From Desulfobulbaceae bacterium (lineage in GTDB: Bacteria > Desulfobacterota > Desulfobulbia > Desulfobulbales > Desulfocapsaceae), in NCBI GenBank assembly GCA_027067035.1, contig JAMOMO010000452.1, positions 1-5,669 on the forward strand: a stretch of 5,669 nt of DNA, read 5' to 3'. Below are positions 5,370 to 5,669 of this stretch, one piece after another. The notes below the pieces were generated by a model. The model saw only the letters and a list, made by a program, of their open reading frames with translations, was not told the DNA's origin and made no database searches. How positions within the stretch are numbered: the first letter of the stretch is position 1; each line of letters starts with the position of its first letter. Both the position numbers and the translations under genes were made by a program.

Positions 5370-5669
5370 ATGCGTACCCTATTGCTGCTCAGTATCTGCC
5401 TGCTTGTGTTTGCCGGCTGTGCTGATTCCAACACTGCGAAGCTGACCCGGTTTGAGATCAAAAAAGATACTGTTCTTGATAAAAACACCACACTCATGTG
5501 GGCCGGCAGCGACAACAAACACAACATGACCTACAGGGAAGCACAGGACTATTGCCAATCATATGACGGCGGTGGTTTTGACGACTGGCGCATGCCAACA
5601 GTCTCCGAACTCCAGGGACTTATTGATGCCGAGGTGGAGGGAAAGGGAGAGATACTGACCCTCAGCAGC
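5370..5669 (+). CDS. DUF1566 (Lcl C-terminal domain) lipoprotein, 5' part
   Basis: One hundred codons are visible and the gene continues past the right edge. The N-terminus MRTLLLLSICLLVFAGC is a lipoprotein signal peptide with a lipobox (VFAGC), so C17 is the predicted lipidated residue; the next residues are A and D, and the Asp is at +3, not +2, giving no clear inner-membrane retention signal. From about residue 30 the sequence follows the DUF1566/Lcl pattern: LDKNTTLMWAG, YREAQDYC, then DDWRMPTVSELQGLID (71-86). This domain is frequent in secreted or surface proteins of Gram-negative bacteria, and its function is not well defined. GGAG at 5359-5362 gives a ribosome binding site 7 bases from the ATG. 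Full length and any repeated domain cannot be seen. Confidence 0.85.
   Translation, partial: MRTLLLLSICLLVFAGCADSNTAKLTRFEIKKDTVLDKNTTLMWAGSDNKHNMTYREAQDYCQSYDGGGFDDWRMPTVSELQGLIDAEVEGKGEILTLSS

Overview
The window is ordinary-looking bacterial chromosome of moderate GC content. Gene content and style (an SrkA-type kinase, a SPASM radical SAM enzyme paired with a C-GCAxxG-C-C redox protein, a DUF1566 lipoprotein, an outer-membrane barrel) suggest a Gram-negative anaerobe, most likely a deltaproteobacterial or Desulfobacterota lineage. That placement is inference; no rRNA or tRNA gene is present to test it.

Layout from left to right: (1) positions 1-122 hold the last 39 codons of a gene entering from the left edge, and the same DNA is one copy of a dispersed repeat. 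(2) 186-1253 encodes a secreted protein that looks like an outer-membrane beta-barrel of unknown function. (3) 1359-2009 encodes a small orphan ParA-type ATPase behind a near-consensus sigma-70-type promoter; no ParB is visible. (4) On the minus strand, 3932 down to 2006, an operon of two overlapping genes encodes a radical SAM/SPASM enzyme and a C-GCAxxG-C-C family protein. Its end overlaps the end of the ParA gene tail to tail. (5) 3933-4246 is a 314-base gene-poor stretch between the divergent radical SAM and kinase genes. It carries two repeat copies, one of which (4078-4211) has matching terminal inverted repeats and looks like a MITE. (6) 4247-5266 encodes a stress response kinase A (SrkA/YihE) homologue with a short terminator. 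(7) 5370 to the right edge begins a DUF1566 lipoprotein gene with its own promoter.

The genes read as several independent transcription units rather than one pathway. The functional unit is the radical SAM/C-GCAxxG-C-C pair. Its architecture resembles peptide-modifying SPASM maturases, particularly the thio(seleno)oxazole (SbtM/selenobiotic) group, but no convincing precursor peptide is seen beside it.

The least expected structure is the repeat family. Three copies (left edge inverted, 3964-4001, 4078-4211) share a terminus beginning CCTGAA. They also share a reading frame in which most differences between copies are synonymous or conservative, so the repeat carries, or derives from, the 3' end of a protein-coding gene that runs into the inverted repeat. 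The simplest reading is an insertion-sequence family with a full or partial copy off the left edge and a short non-autonomous derivative in front of the kinase gene.
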